The notes: generated from the sequence alone by a model not told the origin. DNA of 64,000 bases from Escarpia spicata (GCA_963995525.1 OZ023205.1:48413748-48477747); one strand, 5' to 3'; shown: positions 1-11,438, counted from the first letter of the stretch. Made by a program: numbers and translations.

Positions 1-357
1 CCATTGAGGGAAAACAGTAACAGTACTGCTTAAATCCGTGTCTCTTATTTTCAAATATAAATTGGTCATTGCGCATGCGTAATGGTGTCTTTTGTTAGGT
101 GGTGGAAAAATGTTTCTGGAATAACGCCCCCTACCATATAGGTCAAGGTAAAATAGCGCCCCGAGAATATGTCATTAATTAACAACTATCTTTCTCCTTA
201 AAATGTCCATTCATTATCAAATTTCAAAATGGCGTTACACGTAGGTCAAACTTCTGGGTCAAACGTCTAGGTTAAAGTTCAAGGTCCAAGGTAGAAATAA
301 TACAAAAAATGTCGAAGTGAACTGATTCTTGGACAATATGAAACAGGTAGAAGTGAA
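1..357 (+). repeat. Element B left terminal inverted repeat
   Basis: Reverse complement of about 23,250-23,600. Shared landmarks in order are AATAAGAGACA, a GC-rich palindrome (TTGCGCATGCG at 75-85; TTGCGCAAGCGCAA at the right end), short GGTCAAACTTCTGGGTCAAA-like blocks, and GATTC(T/C)TGGACAATATGAAAC. Homology reaches base 1, so the true terminus may be outside the window. Confidence 0.75.
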
Positions 358-519
358 CTCATTCTTGAACAACGTGAAGTGATGTACGACCTTTACCACG
401 AGAGTAGTAATAGGCGTGGTGTAGTGTGGGCAGTTGTCGCGTCGCGGAGGAAGAGGAAAAGTACCCGGATGTAGGTCAAGGTCAATGTCCCGGATGTAGG
501 TCAAGGTCAAAGTCACCTA

Positions 520-880
520 TGTATGTCACGTGGCGCCACCTGGTGGATATGTCGTGAACTAAAACAGCGCCCCTGGCGGAATTTCTCCGGACTAAATTAG
601 GTTGCCCAGTATCGCCACCTGTCGGATTTTTCATGAACTAACTGTACAAGTGGTGCCACTAAATGTTCGAGTATTACCCAAATTCGAGCGTCTTGGTTTA
701 ACTGTTAGCGCCACCTGGCGGATTTTTTGTGAACTAAATTCACCTAGCGTATAGGTCATGAACTATAATTGGTGCCATCTGACGGATAAATTGTGAACTA
801 AATGTAGAAGTACTGCCCAAATCCGTGTCTATTGCACGCTTGCGTGCAATGGAGCCTCATGACGGATAGATCATGAACCA
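520..880. repeat. Subterminal repeat cluster (GCCACCTGGCGGAT type), left
   Basis: A series of degenerate units of about 60-80 bp with the core GGTGCCACCTGGCGGAT and a following TGAACTAA. It ends with a palindromic block TTGCACGCTTGCGTGCAA (834-851) preceded by ACTGCCCAAATCCGTGTCT. The same block arrangement occurs at B's own left end (about 25-90), which ties the two elements together. Confidence 0.75.
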
Positions 881-1004
881 CAAACATCATCCCCTAGTGG
901 ACAAGTGAGCGAACAATAGTCTTTACATAGCCGAAACGGTTCTTTTCAGAACCAATCACATTCTCACAAAAGAGTATTAGCTATTCTCATAGGTTAGAAA
1001 TTTC

Positions 1005-1060
1005 GTGCTCGTTCGGCACGCCCACGTGACTTTTCGGCACATTTACAAACTATATAAGCG
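1005..1060 (+). promoter_or_regulatory. Core promoter of left zinc-finger gene (element family promoter module)
   Basis: The module CGTTCGGCACGCCCACGTGA, containing the E-box CACGTG, is followed by CTTTTCGGCACAT and a TATA box TATATAAG at 1,051-1,058, about 63 bp before the start codon at 1,121. The same arrangement recurs at 2,301-2,354, in inverted form at 8,154-8,200 and 9,451-9,500, and at 10,981-11,048, so it is a family feature and not chance. Confidence 0.7.
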
Positions 1061-1120
1061 CGATATTTTGCCAGTCGGACCGTCATTCGTCACGACGACA
1101 GCACGGCTAACATCAGCATC

Positions 1121-2137
1121 ATGTTGAAGATACCCTACTACCGACCTCGCAATGCGGCAGACTCGAGCGATGAGGACGAGCCAACGAGCCGACCCATCAT
1201 GCCGGTGACCAACCGTCCTTCTCCGCCATCGGAACCAGAGGTCGTGGACGTAGCGGACGTACCAACTCTAGAATCAACGGTAAGCGCCGAACATGCTATC
1301 AAGGTCAGAGATCTCCTTATGGACAAAGTACGCAAGTATACTCCCTTCTACATCGGGTGCAGATACTGCAAGAAACGTATGCTTGTCGACGACAGGGGAC
1401 ATTTACAATGCGAACGACACGGTTACGTAGCCTCTGACATGTATATCATGGTTCGAACGGATGCTGCCCCCGAGAAGGACTTACCGACCCCGAGACAACT
1501 ACCACCATCGCGGAGTCCCTTCACCTGCCCGGACTGTGGGACATCGTTCACACGGAAAGATAGCTGGAAGAGACACTTCACTTGCAGATGTTGTCCCCGT
1601 GTGAAGAAGAGGGCGGCCGAGGATGCCGAGTTGGACGCACTCGTGGTGAGTCATAGATCAAACCAATTTCTTCTCTGCCACTTACACCGTCAACCGACCC
1701 AATCATCAACCTGACATCGTCACCTCCGACGAAGTGTCAGAAGCTTTTGCCTCGTTATACTTGCTCTATGTGTGGCAGTACCTTCAAGTATAAAGGGAAT
1801 TAGCCCGCTCATGTGAAGCAGGGCTGCTGCCAAAGGAAGCAAGATAAACAGCGGCGACGTAAACAACAACTCGAAGAATAACTTGAAGAACAACTTGAAG
1901 AGATAACAGTAAGCTCCAATTTCTCATAGTATTGAAATGCTATTCATGTCATTTTCAAAAGCACATAATATTATATTTTTTCTTATACATACCAGTTGAC
2001 CATTCATTATTAAGCTCATTCCTTCACTGTTTCAGCGTCAAGAAAAGGAGTGTATTGCTGCAACCGTCGATGCTTCTCCCTCTTCTCCTGTCGTCGCGAC
2101 AAATATCGCCCCGCCAATCGACTGTCTCTACTGCTGA
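1121..2137 (+). pseudogene. Zinc-finger gene, left arm of element A (three exons, two in-frame stops)
   Basis: Exons by splice signals: 1,121-1,645 (donor GTG|GTGAGT), 1,741-1,908 (acceptor GTGTCAG), 2,036-2,137 (acceptor GTTTCAG, stop TGA); all junctions are phase 0. Exon 1 encodes a leader (MLKIPYYRP... SSDEDEP), a knuckle C80-x2-C83-x13-C97-x2-H100 and a C2H2/C2HC-like finger starting C136-x2-C139 with H152. Exon 2 encodes a second similar finger (CSMCGSTFKYKGN then HVKQGCC) but has an in-frame TAG at 1,801-1,803 inside it and TAA at 1,879-1,881. If exon 2 is used, translation ends within finger 2; without splicing the product would be 197 aa. A nucleic-acid-binding role is inferred from the fingers. 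No family was recognised. The start has a TATA box 63 bp upstream. Both stops also occur in the other arm. Confidence 0.6.
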
Positions 2138-2170
2138 ACACACCCAAGCAATGCAAGGAGAAACGACGAC

Positions 2171-2186
2171 AGTCTTTACATAGTAG
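2171..2186 (+). promoter_or_regulatory. Recurrent AGTCTTTACATAG motif
   Basis: AGTCTTTACAT(AG) occurs at about 917 and 2,171 on the + strand, in inverted form at about 8,325 and 9,580 on the other arm, and at about 10,911 in element B. Each copy lies roughly 70-150 bp upstream of a promoter module. Its function is unknown; recurrence at fixed distance suggests a regulatory site. Confidence 0.4.
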
Positions 2187-2300
2187 AGTTGAACTTACTT
2201 CAAATGGGTGCCTGTTTGTAAACTGGTTTGAACTGGTATTCGCTGTGCAAGTCTGATCTACTCTACAGCCCGTGAATGTGTATTTCCTAACCTACAGTCC

Positions 2301-2440
2301 GTGCTCGTTCGGCACGCCCACGTGACCTCTCGGTACATTCACTAACTATATAAGCGCTGTGTTTTGTCAATGTCTAGTCTCTGGTTCTTGCAGTTATGGA
2401 CCATGACTTGTAAATACGTTTGTGTTGTTCACGAATAAAC
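2301..2440 (+). promoter_or_regulatory. Second promoter module and AATAAA downstream of the zinc-finger gene, left arm
   Basis: A direct repeat of the 1,005-1,060 module: GCTCGTTCGGCACGCCCACG at about 2,303-2,322, then TATATAAG at 2,347-2,354. Only a five-codon ORF follows (ATG at 2,397). An AATAAA polyadenylation signal lies at 2,434-2,439. The signal could end the zinc-finger transcript, while the promoter points into the 53-bp satellite. What it drives is unknown. Confidence 0.5.
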
Positions 2441-2544
2441 TGTGCAAACCTTATCTTGCGTCTTTTTTCGTGTCTTACACTTCACAAGTAAAGGTACTCG
2501 TCTAAGTCACGATTAACAAATCACTCAAATCACTCATCCTTCGT

Positions 2545-3529
2545 GTCTGATCACTCACACACGGATGACACATCACACGAGAGTACGGATGACACATCAC
2601 ACAAGACTACGGATACCACATCACACGAGACTATGAATGACACTTCACACGAGAGTACTGACGAGACTATGACCGAAATATGTCACGAGACTATGGATGA
2701 CACGAGACAAGAGACGATACTATGACCGAGATGTGTCACGAGACTTCAGATGACACATCACACGATACAAGAGACGAGATTATGACCGAGATGTGTCACG
2801 AGACTTCGGATGACATGAGACAAGAGAAGAGACTATGACCGAGATGTGTCACGAGACTTCGGATGACAAGAGACGAGACTATGACCGAGATGTGTCACGA
2901 GACGTCGGATGACACGAGACAAGAGACGAGACTACGACCGAGATATGTCACGAGACTTCGTATGACACGAGACAAGAGACGAGACTACGACCGAGATTTG
3001 TCACGAGACTTCGGATGTCACGAGACTACGACCGAGATGTGTCACGAGACTTCGGATGACACGAGACAAGAGACGAGACTACGACCGAGATGTGTCACGA
3101 GACTTCGAATGTCACGAGACAAGAGACGAGACTATGACCGAGATGTGTCACGAGACTTCGGATGACACGAGACAAGAGACGAGACTATGACCGAGATGTG
3201 TCACGAGACTTCGGATGACACATCACACGAGAGTACCGACGAGACAAGATATGCCGAGAGACTACGGATGACACATCACACGAGATTATGACCGAGACGT
3301 GTCACGAGACAAGAGACGAGACTATGACCGAGATATGTCACGAGACTACGGATGACACGAGACAAGAAACGAGACTATGATCGAGGTGTGTCACGAGACT
3401 TCGGATGACACATCACACGAGAGTACCGACGAGACAAGAGATGCCGCGAGACTACGGATGACACATCACACGAGACTATGACCGAGATATGTCCCGGGAC
3501 TTCGGATGACACAACACACGGGAGTACGG

Positions 3530-3530
<1 letters not shown>
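2545..3530. repeat. 53-bp minisatellite, left arm of element A
   Basis: Tandem and partly higher-order repeats built around GACTATGACCGAGATGTGTC and ACGAGACTTCGGATGACACG, with a basic period of about 53 bp and variants containing GATGACACATCACACGAG. Because 53 is not a multiple of 3, an open frame cycles through three different repeat peptides, for example TMTEMCHETSDDTRQETR in one frame. The inverted counterpart is about 6,835-7,960. Confidence 0.85.
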
Positions 3531-4428
<898 letters not shown>

Positions 4429-4613
4429 GAGTCTACCATAGGAAGCGAATTTTAAAACCGCTATGAGCGAATGACTATGTCAATAACATATAAGGACAAT
4501 CACCTGACAGGACTTTATTCAAAGAGGCGACCATCAGGGTTCCCAACAACACTCAACGGATCCCAACGTAATTAGTCAGAGTATTGCCATCTACCGACCA
4601 TGACAGATCTAAT

Positions 4614-4775
4614 TAGGTTAGCTAGAGAAAAAAAGTTGGGGTTAACCTTGCGAAAATTTAAACAACCACCAAAGTGGTTGTATAAATTTTCAGAAAATGT
4701 TATGTTTTTGTCCCAGAGGGACAAAAACTTAAATTTTCGCGAGGTTAACCCCAACTTTTTTTCTCTAGCTAACCT
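4614..4775. repeat. Central hairpin of element A
   Basis: Arm 4,614-4,660 (starting AGGTTAGCTAGAG) is complementary to 4,729-4,775 with one mismatch over 47 bp. The loop of about 70 bp contains a second small inverted repeat around CAACCACC/AAAGTGGTTG and TTTTTGTCCC/AGAGGGACAAAAA. It is directly followed by CTAGATGGCGCCATCATGTG. A homologous hairpin lies at the centre of element B (18,946-19,057). Confidence 0.85.
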
Positions 4776-4799
4776 ATTTATATATTTTTACCCGCTAGA

Positions 4800-6240
4800 T
4801 GGCGCCATCATGTGACGTAGTACTCCGATTATCCAATAGGGGGCGCTACGCCGGATGTGATGTCATACCGGAAGTCACTTGACTGTCATGGCGGCCTCTA
4901 CTAGGGACGCTACGCCGGAAGTAACGTAGTACCAGAAGTTATTTGAATGACATGGCGACCTGTCATGGCGGCCTCTACGCTTCCGCTATTCCCAACGAGT
5001 ATGTATGTCAACGAATAGAGAACTATCATGGCCGGTAGATGACAATACTCTTACTAATTACATTGGTGTCCGTTGAGTGGCATTGGGAACCATGATGGTC
5101 ACCTCTTTGAATGAAGTCCTGTCAGGTAGTTGTCCTTCGCTATCGTGTGGGTAGTACTCCGATTATCCACTAGGAGTCGTTATGATAGATGTGATGTCAT
5201 ACCGGAAGTTACTTGAATGTCGTGACGACCTGTCATGGCGGCCTCTACGGTTTCACCATTTCCGGAAGTGTGTCGACGAATAGAGAACTATCATGGCCGG
5301 TAGATGGCAATACTCTGACTAATTACATTGGTGTCCGTTGAGTGGCGTTGGGCCCCCTGATGATCACCTCTTTGAATGGAGTCCTGTCAGGTAGTTGGCC
5401 TTCGCCATCGTGTGGTGTAGTACTCCGATTATCCACTAGGAGTCGCTATCCCAGATGTGATGTCATACCGGAAGTTACTTGAATGTCGTGACGGCCTGTC
5501 ATGGCGGCCTCTACGGTTTCACCATTTCCGGAAGTGTGTCGACGAATAGAGATATGTCATGGTCGGTAGATGGCAGTACTCTGACTAATTACATTGGTGT
5601 CCGTTGAGTGGCGTTGGGAACGATGATGGTCACCACTTTGAATGAAGTCCTGATACAGTTTTCGTGTTAAAGGAAGTCACGTGATGTACGTTCGGTCTGA
5701 TTGGTTATGCAAATGAGATGACGCCGAAAACTAGTGTATACAGTTTAGTGTTTCGGTCATAGCAGTTTTCAAATTCGTTTGCTATGGCAGTCTATACTAG
5801 GGACGCTACGTCGGAAGTGATGTCACACCGGAAGTTAATTGACTGTCATGGCGGCCTCTGTGCTTCGGGTATTCCCGGAAGTGTGTCCACGAATAGAGAT
5901 CTATCATGGTCAGTAGATGGCGATACTCTGACTAATTACATTGGTGTCCGTTGAGTGGTGTCGGATGTCGCCTCTCTCGTGGACGTGCACAGTTTTTGTG
6001 TTAAGGGAAGTCACGTGATGCACGTTCGGTCTGATTGATTATGCAAATGAGATGACGCCGAAAACTAGTGTATATAGTCTTGAATGTCATGACGAACTGT
6101 CATGGCGGCCTCTACGTGTCGACGAATAGAGATCTGTCATGGTCGGTAGATGGCAATACTCTGACTAATTACGTTGGGATCCGTTGAGTGTTGTTGGGAA
6201 CCCTGATGGTCGCCTCTTTGAATGAAGTCCTGTCAGGTGA
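4800..6240. repeat. Element A spacer: about 265-bp tandem repeats rich in CCGGAAGT and ATGGCGGC
   Basis: Units share TAGTACTCCGATTATCCA, GTCATACCGGAAGTTACTTG, GTCATGGCGGCCTCTAC, GTAGATGGCAATACTCTGAC and GAATGAAGTCCTGTCAGG. Starts near 4,818, 5,150 and 5,418 give a period of about 265-330 bp, with a degenerate fourth unit to about 6,240. CCGGAAGT is the consensus ETS/GABP site and ATGGCGGC resembles YY1 sites. No convincing ORF is present. Confidence 0.75.
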
Positions 6241-6315
6241 TTTTCCTTATATGTTATTGACATAGTCGTTTTCACTCATAGCGGTTTTCAAATTCGCTTG
6301 CTATGGTAGACTCTA

Positions 6316-6317
<2 letters not shown>

Positions 6318-6403
<86 letters not shown>

Positions 6404-6434
6404 ACACTCACACACACACAGACACACACACACA

Positions 6435-6496
<62 letters not shown>
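6318..6496. repeat. (CA)n tract, right arm of element A
   Basis: Uninterrupted CA dinucleotides apart from a few CACTCACA and CAGACA changes. It is the inverted partner of the paired TG tracts of the left arm. Confidence 0.95.
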
Positions 6497-6501
<5 letters not shown>

Positions 6502-6835
6502 TTTGCTTCGTTTTTAAGCAAATCTCACGCGATAACCCGTCTATTTGCTTTGCTTTGCTTCGTTTTGAAGCAAATCTCACGCGATAACCCGTCTATTTGC
6601 TTTGCTTTGCTTCGTTTTGAAGCAAATCTCAAGCGATAACCCGTCTATTTGCTTTGCTTTGCTTCGTTTTGAAGCAAATCTCACGCGATAACACGTCTAT
6701 TTGCTTTGCTTTGCTTCGTTTTGAGGGATTTGACGCGATAACACGTCTATTTTCCTGAAAACGGAGGGATTTGACGCGATAGCACGTCTATTTTCCTGAA
6801 AACGGAGGGATTTGACGCGATAACACGTCGAACCG
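6497..6835. repeat. 52-bp tandem repeat, right arm of element A
   Basis: Inverted copy of 3,530-3,826, with six units against five in the left arm (one extra CGCGATAGCACGTC unit near 6,775). Confidence 0.85.
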
Positions 6836-7960
6836 TACTCCCGTGTGTTGTGTCATCCGAAGTCTCGTGACATATCTCGGTCATAGTCTCGTGTGATGTG
6901 TCATCCGTAGTCTCGCGGCATCTCTTGTCTCGTCGGTACTATCGTGTGATGTGTCATCCGAACTCTCGTGACACATCTCGATCATAGTCTCGTCTCTTGT
7001 CTCGTGTCATCCGAAGTCTCGTGACATATCTCGGTCATAGTCTCGTCTCGTGTGATGTTTCATCCGTAGTCTCGCGTCATCTCTTGTCTCGTCGGTACTC
7101 TCGTGTGATGTGTCATCCCAAGTCTCGTGACACATCTCGGTCATAGTGTCGTCTCTTGTCTCGTGACACGTTTCGGTCATAGTCTCGTGTGATGTGTTAT
7201 CCGTAGTCTCGCGGCATATCTTGTCTCGTCGGTACTCTCGTGTGATGTGTCATCCGAAGTCTCGTGACACATCTCGGTCATAGTCTCGTCTCTTGTCTCG
7301 TGTCATCCGAAGTCTCGTGACACATCTCGGTCATAGTCTCGTCTCTTGTCTCGTGTCATTCGAAGTCTCGTGACACATCTCGGTCCTAGTCTCGTCTCTT
7401 GTCTCGTGCATCCGAAGTCTCGTGACACATCTCGGTCGTAGTCTCGTCTCTTGACATCCGAAGTCTCGTGACACATCTCGGTCGTAGTCTCGTCTCTTGT
7501 CTCGTGTCATACGAAGTCTCGCGACACATCTTGGTCGTAGTCTCGTCTCTTGTCTCGTGTGATGTGTCATCCGAAGTCTCGTGACACATCTCGGTCATAG
7601 TCTCGTCTCTTGTCTCGTGACACATATCGGTCGTAGTCTCGTCTCTTGTCTCGTGTCATCCGACGTCTCGTGACACATCTCGGTCATAGTCTCGTCTCTT
7701 GTCATCCGAAGTCTCGTGACACATCTCGGTCATAGTCTCGTCTCTTGTCTCGTGTCATCCGAAGTCTCGTGACTCATCTCGGTCATAGTCTCGTCTCTTG
7801 TCTCGTGTCATCCATAGTCTCGTGACATATTTCGGTCATCGTCTCGTTAGTACTCTCGTGTGAAGTGTCATTCATAGTCTCGTGTGATGTGGTATCCGTA
7901 GTCTTGTGTGATGTGTCATCCGTACTCTCGTGTGATGTGTCATCCGTATGTAAGTGATCA
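6835..7960. repeat. 53-bp minisatellite, right arm of element A
   Basis: Inverted counterpart of 2,545-3,530 but about 140 bp longer, so copy number differs between arms. Core is CATCCGAAGTCTCGTGACAC then ATCTCGGTC(A/G)TAGTCTCGTC. Confidence 0.85.
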
Positions 7961-8064
7961 GACACGAAGGATGAGTGATTTGAGTGATTTGTTAATCGTG
8001 ACTTAGACGAGTACCTTTACTTGTGAAGTGTAAGACACGAAAAAAGACGCAAGATAAGGTTTGC

Positions 8065-8205
8065 ACAGTTTATTCGTGAACAACACAAACGTATTTACAT
8101 GTCATGGTCCATAACTGCAAGAACCAGAGACTAGACATTGACAAAACACAGCGCTTATATAGTTAGTGAATGTACCGAGAGGTTACGTGGGCGTGCCGAA
8201 CGAGC
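8065..8205 (-). promoter_or_regulatory. Second promoter module and poly(A) signal, right arm
   Basis: Inverted copy of 2,301-2,440. The TATA box (CTTATATA on +) is at 8,154-8,161, the E-box module at about 8,183-8,205 (here GTTACGTG, one base off CACGTG), and AATAAA (TTTATT on +) at about 8,069-8,074. Confidence 0.5.
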
Positions 8206-8370
8206 ACGGACTGTCGGTTACGAAATACACATTCACGGGCTGTAGAGTAGATCAGACTTGCACAGCGAATACCAGTTCAAACCAGTTTACTAACAGGCAC
8301 CCATTTGAAGTAAGTTCAACTCTACTATGTAAAGACTGTCGTCGTTTCTCCTTGCATTGCTTGGGTGTGT

Positions 8371-9388
8371 TCAGCAGTAGAGACAGTCGATTGGCGGGGC
8401 GATATTTGTCGCGACGACAGGAGAAGAGGGAGAAGCATCGACGGTTGCAGCAATACACTCCTTTTCTTGACGCTGAAACAGTGAAGGAATGAGCTTAATA
8501 ATGAATGGTCAACTGGTATGTATAAGAAAAAATATAATATTATGTGCTTTTGAAAATGACATGAATAGCATTTCAACACTATGAGAAATTGAAGCTTACT
8601 GTTATCTCTTCAAGTTGTTCTTCAAGTTATTCTTCGAGTTGTTGTTTACGTCGCCGCTGTTTATCTTGCTTCCTTTGGCAGCAGCCCTGCTTCACATGAG
8701 CGGGCTAATTCCCTTTATACTTGAAAGTACTGCCACACATAGAGCAAGTATAACGAGGCAAAAGCTTCTGACACTTCGTCGGAGGTGACGATGTCAGGTT
8801 GATGATTGGGTCGGTTGACGGTGTAAGTGACAGAGAAGAAATTGGTTTGATCTATGACTCACCACGAGTGCGTCCAACTCGGCATCCTTTGCCGCCCTCT
8901 TCTTCACACGGGGACAACATCTGCAAGTGAAGTGTCTCTTCCAGCTATCTTTCCGTGTGAACGATGTCCCACAGTCCGGGCAGGTGAAGGGACTCCGCGA
9001 TGGTGGTAGTTGTCTCGGGGTCGGTAGGTCCTTCTCGGGGGGCAGCATCCGTTCGAACCATGATATACATGTCAGAGGCTACGTAACCGTGTCGTTCGCA
9101 TTGTAAATGTCCCCTGTCGTCGACAAGCATACGTTTCTTGCAGTATCTGCACCCGATGTAGAAGGGAGTATACTTGCGTATTTTGTCCATAAGGAGATAT
9201 CTGACCTTGATAGCATGTTCGGCGCTTACCGTTGATTCTAGAGTTGGTACGTCCGCTACGTCCACGACCTCTGGTTCCGATGGCGGAGAAGGACGGTTGG
9301 TCACCGGCATGATGGGTCGGCTCGTTGGCTCGTCCTCATCGCTCGAGTCTGCCGCATTGCGAGGTCGGTAGTAGGGTATCTTCAACAT
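8371..9388 (-). pseudogene. Zinc-finger gene, right arm of element A (frameshift plus two in-frame stops)
   Basis: Mirror copy of the 1,121-2,137 gene. Exons are 9,388-8,863, 8,767-8,600 and 8,472-8,371, with the same splice sites. Exon 1 has one extra C in the GCTGCCCCC run near 9,045, which shifts the frame after about residue 118 and so removes the first finger. Exon 2 keeps the same TAG and TAA as the left arm. A few missense changes are visible in exon 1 (for example KVRDLLMDKVRK against KVRYLLMDKIRK). The promoter module and TATA box (9,451-9,458) are intact. The frameshift makes this the more damaged copy. Confidence 0.65.
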
Positions 9389-9450
9389 GATGCTGATGTT
9401 AGCCGTGCTGTCGTCGTGACGAATGACGGTCCGACTGGCAAAATATCGCG

Positions 9451-9505
9451 CTTATATAGTTTGTAAATGTGCCGAAAAGTCACGTGGGCGTGCCGAACGA
9501 GCACG
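9451..9505 (-). promoter_or_regulatory. Core promoter of right zinc-finger gene
   Basis: Inverted copy of 1,005-1,060: TATATAAG read on the minus strand at 9,458-9,451 and CCCACGTGAC at about 9,488-9,479. Confidence 0.65.
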
Positions 9506-9639
9506 AAATTTCTAACCTATGAGAATAGCTAATACTCTTTTGTGAGAATGTGATTGGTTCTGAAAAGAACCGTTTCTACTATGTAAAGACTATTGTTCGC
9601 TCACTTGTCGACTAGGGGATGATGTTTGTGGTTCATGAT

Positions 9640-10195
9640 CTATCCGTCAGGAGGCTCCATTGCACGCAAGCGTGCAATAGACACGAATTTGGGCAGTACT
9701 TCTACATTTAGTTCACAACTTATCCGTCAGATGGCACCACTTATAGTTCACGACCTATCCGCTATGTGAATTTAGTTCACACACAAATCCGCCAGGTGGC
9801 GCTAACAGTTAAACCAAGACGCACGAATTTGGGCAGTACTCGAACATTTAGTTTACAACTTGTCCTTCAGGTGGCACCACTTGTACAGTAAGTTCATGAA
9901 AAATAAGACAGGTGGCGCTACTGGTCAACTAATTTAGTCCGAAAAAATTCCGCTAGGTGGCTATAATGGTCAAACCAAGACGCACGAATTTGGGCAGTAC
10001 TGAACTTTGGTCCATATATTCAGTTTAAAAAACCGCTAGGTGGCGCCTCTGGTCAACCAGTATTAGTACGAAAATTTCAGTAGCTATTTTAGTTCATGAC
10101 ATATCCACCAGGTGGCGCTATTTTGTTTCGCGATCTATCCGCTAGGCGGCGCTGTTTTGGTTCGTGACCTATCCGCCAGGTTGCGCCACCGGCGT
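9640..10195. repeat. Subterminal repeat cluster (AGGTGGCGCT type), right
   Basis: Inverted counterpart of 520-880, somewhat longer. It holds at least six units with the core CGCCAGGTGGCGCTA preceded by TTAGTTCA(C/T)GA, several copies of GACGCACGAATTTGGGCAGT, and the palindrome TTGCACGCAAGCGTGCAA near 9,660. Confidence 0.75.
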
Positions 10196-10429
10196 CACGT
10201 GACCTACATCCGGGACCTTGACCTACATCCGGGTACTTTCCTCTTCCTCACCTCAAACTAAGGGTGGTACACCACGCCTATTACTACTCACGAGTCTATA
10301 TGTACAAACTACAGTATTTCTATACCGAAGACCACCAGGGTTAGAACATACCACATACGGAACTGGGACACCTTTAATAACACTATTTCCTATTACCGTA
10401 CACCTTCACGTCTTTCCTATCATAATATA

Positions 10430-10590
10430 GCGCTTTAGTATAACAACACCCACTATTGTAGAAATATACAAGTAATTCGGTGAAAATGGCGGCAATTCGT
10501 CGAAAAAGGCGGTAATTCGGTGAAAATGGCGGGAAATCCTGTTTAGTGTAACCTGTTACCGTGTGCAAACATGTTTACTATGCAAGTCTG
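10430..10590. repeat. AATTCGGTGAAAATGGCGG repeats, left arm of B
   Basis: Three consecutive units of about 27 bp (AATTCGGTGAAAATGGCGG, AATTCGTCGAAAAAGGCGG and again AATTCGGTGAAAATGGCGG). The inverted counterpart is at about 22,995-23,085. AAAATGGCGGC resembles a YY1 site. Confidence 0.75.
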
Positions 10591-10659
10591 AACTTGTCTG
10601 CGACGTATAATATTATTGTCACTACACCTCGTCGCGTTTTGTCGATATGACGTAAGTGC

Positions 10660-10790
10660 TATTAATTGTACCGCGTGTCTCAAAACTGTTTCAAATACTG
10701 TAGTACGGCGTGTCTCGAAACTGGCTCAACTACTATACTACTGCGCATCTCGAAACTGGTTCTACTAGTATAAATGTACTTTGGTGCACA
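10660..10790. repeat. CGTGTCTCGAAACTGGTTCA repeats, left arm of B
   Basis: Three degenerate units of about 50 bp (GTGTCTC(A/G)AAACTG-TT/GC-CAA-TACT). The inverted counterparts are at about 22,795-22,890. Confidence 0.65.
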
Positions 10791-10980
10791 ACCTGTAATC
10801 TTTCCATACTGAAGACCGAACAGCATTTGAACCTGCCACACACGGCACTGGGATATCTTTATCAAGAAAATCTAGGTCTCGCTATCTTTTAACACGTATC
10901 AATGCTATAGTCTTTACATGGGACAGTTGCGCTTACCTCAGTTGGTCGTCAGTCCGTACGTGTACTTTCTACTCTGAGGT

Positions 10981-11048
10981 TCGTGTTTATTCGGCACGCC
11001 CATGTGACCTTTCGGCATGCTCACATGACCTTCATATTCCTATAAAAG
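10981..11048 (+). promoter_or_regulatory. Core promoter of NADAR gene, left arm of element B
   Basis: TATTCGGCACGCCCATGTGA, then CCTTTCGGCATGCTCACATG, then TATAAAAG at 11,041-11,048. It has the same architecture as the element A promoters. In the intact arrangement it would sit about 70 bp upstream of the ATG now at 16,885, because the hAT lies between them. The right arm lacks this segment: about 215 bp (10,835-11,050) are missing there, with CTGCCA at the junction. Confidence 0.65.
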
Positions 11049-11123
11049 AGCGGCACTCTGCCAGCCAGATAGTCCTTCTTACCATGACAGCGTTGTAACC
11101 AGAGCTGGGACGTAACGAAGTAC

Positions 11124-11162
<39 letters not shown>

Positions 11163-11438
11163 TTTATTTCCTCATCCAGATAATATACAACACAATTCAA
11201 GAGCAATGTAACACAGATGAGGTGGCTACCAGAGAAGTATAACTTATCGAGCTGGTAGCCAATTAAATCAAACTCATATAGGTTACTCCCACATACATAA
11301 TATTACGTATATAAATGTTGCATTCAATTGCAATAGCTTCAGGTTTACGAATTTGGTAAATTAAAGCTAGAGATGTTGTACCAATATAAGAACAAATTCA
11401 CAAGCGAATTTCTTACAATATGTAATTAGATTTAAACT

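Larger units (their letters stand above)
6125..10290 (-). repeat. Element A right inverted arm
   Basis: Inverted partner of 378-4,610. The junction next to the spacer (6,125-6,316) matches 4,427-4,610 almost base for base, including a CTGTCAGGTGATTTTCCTTA-like stretch and the TAGACTCTAAC border of the CA tract. Confidence 0.85.

Noticed and set aside
4572..4815. Overlapping ORFs of 60-71 codons on both strands
   Set aside because: They are read through the central hairpin, and the two products mirror each other because of the inverted repeat.
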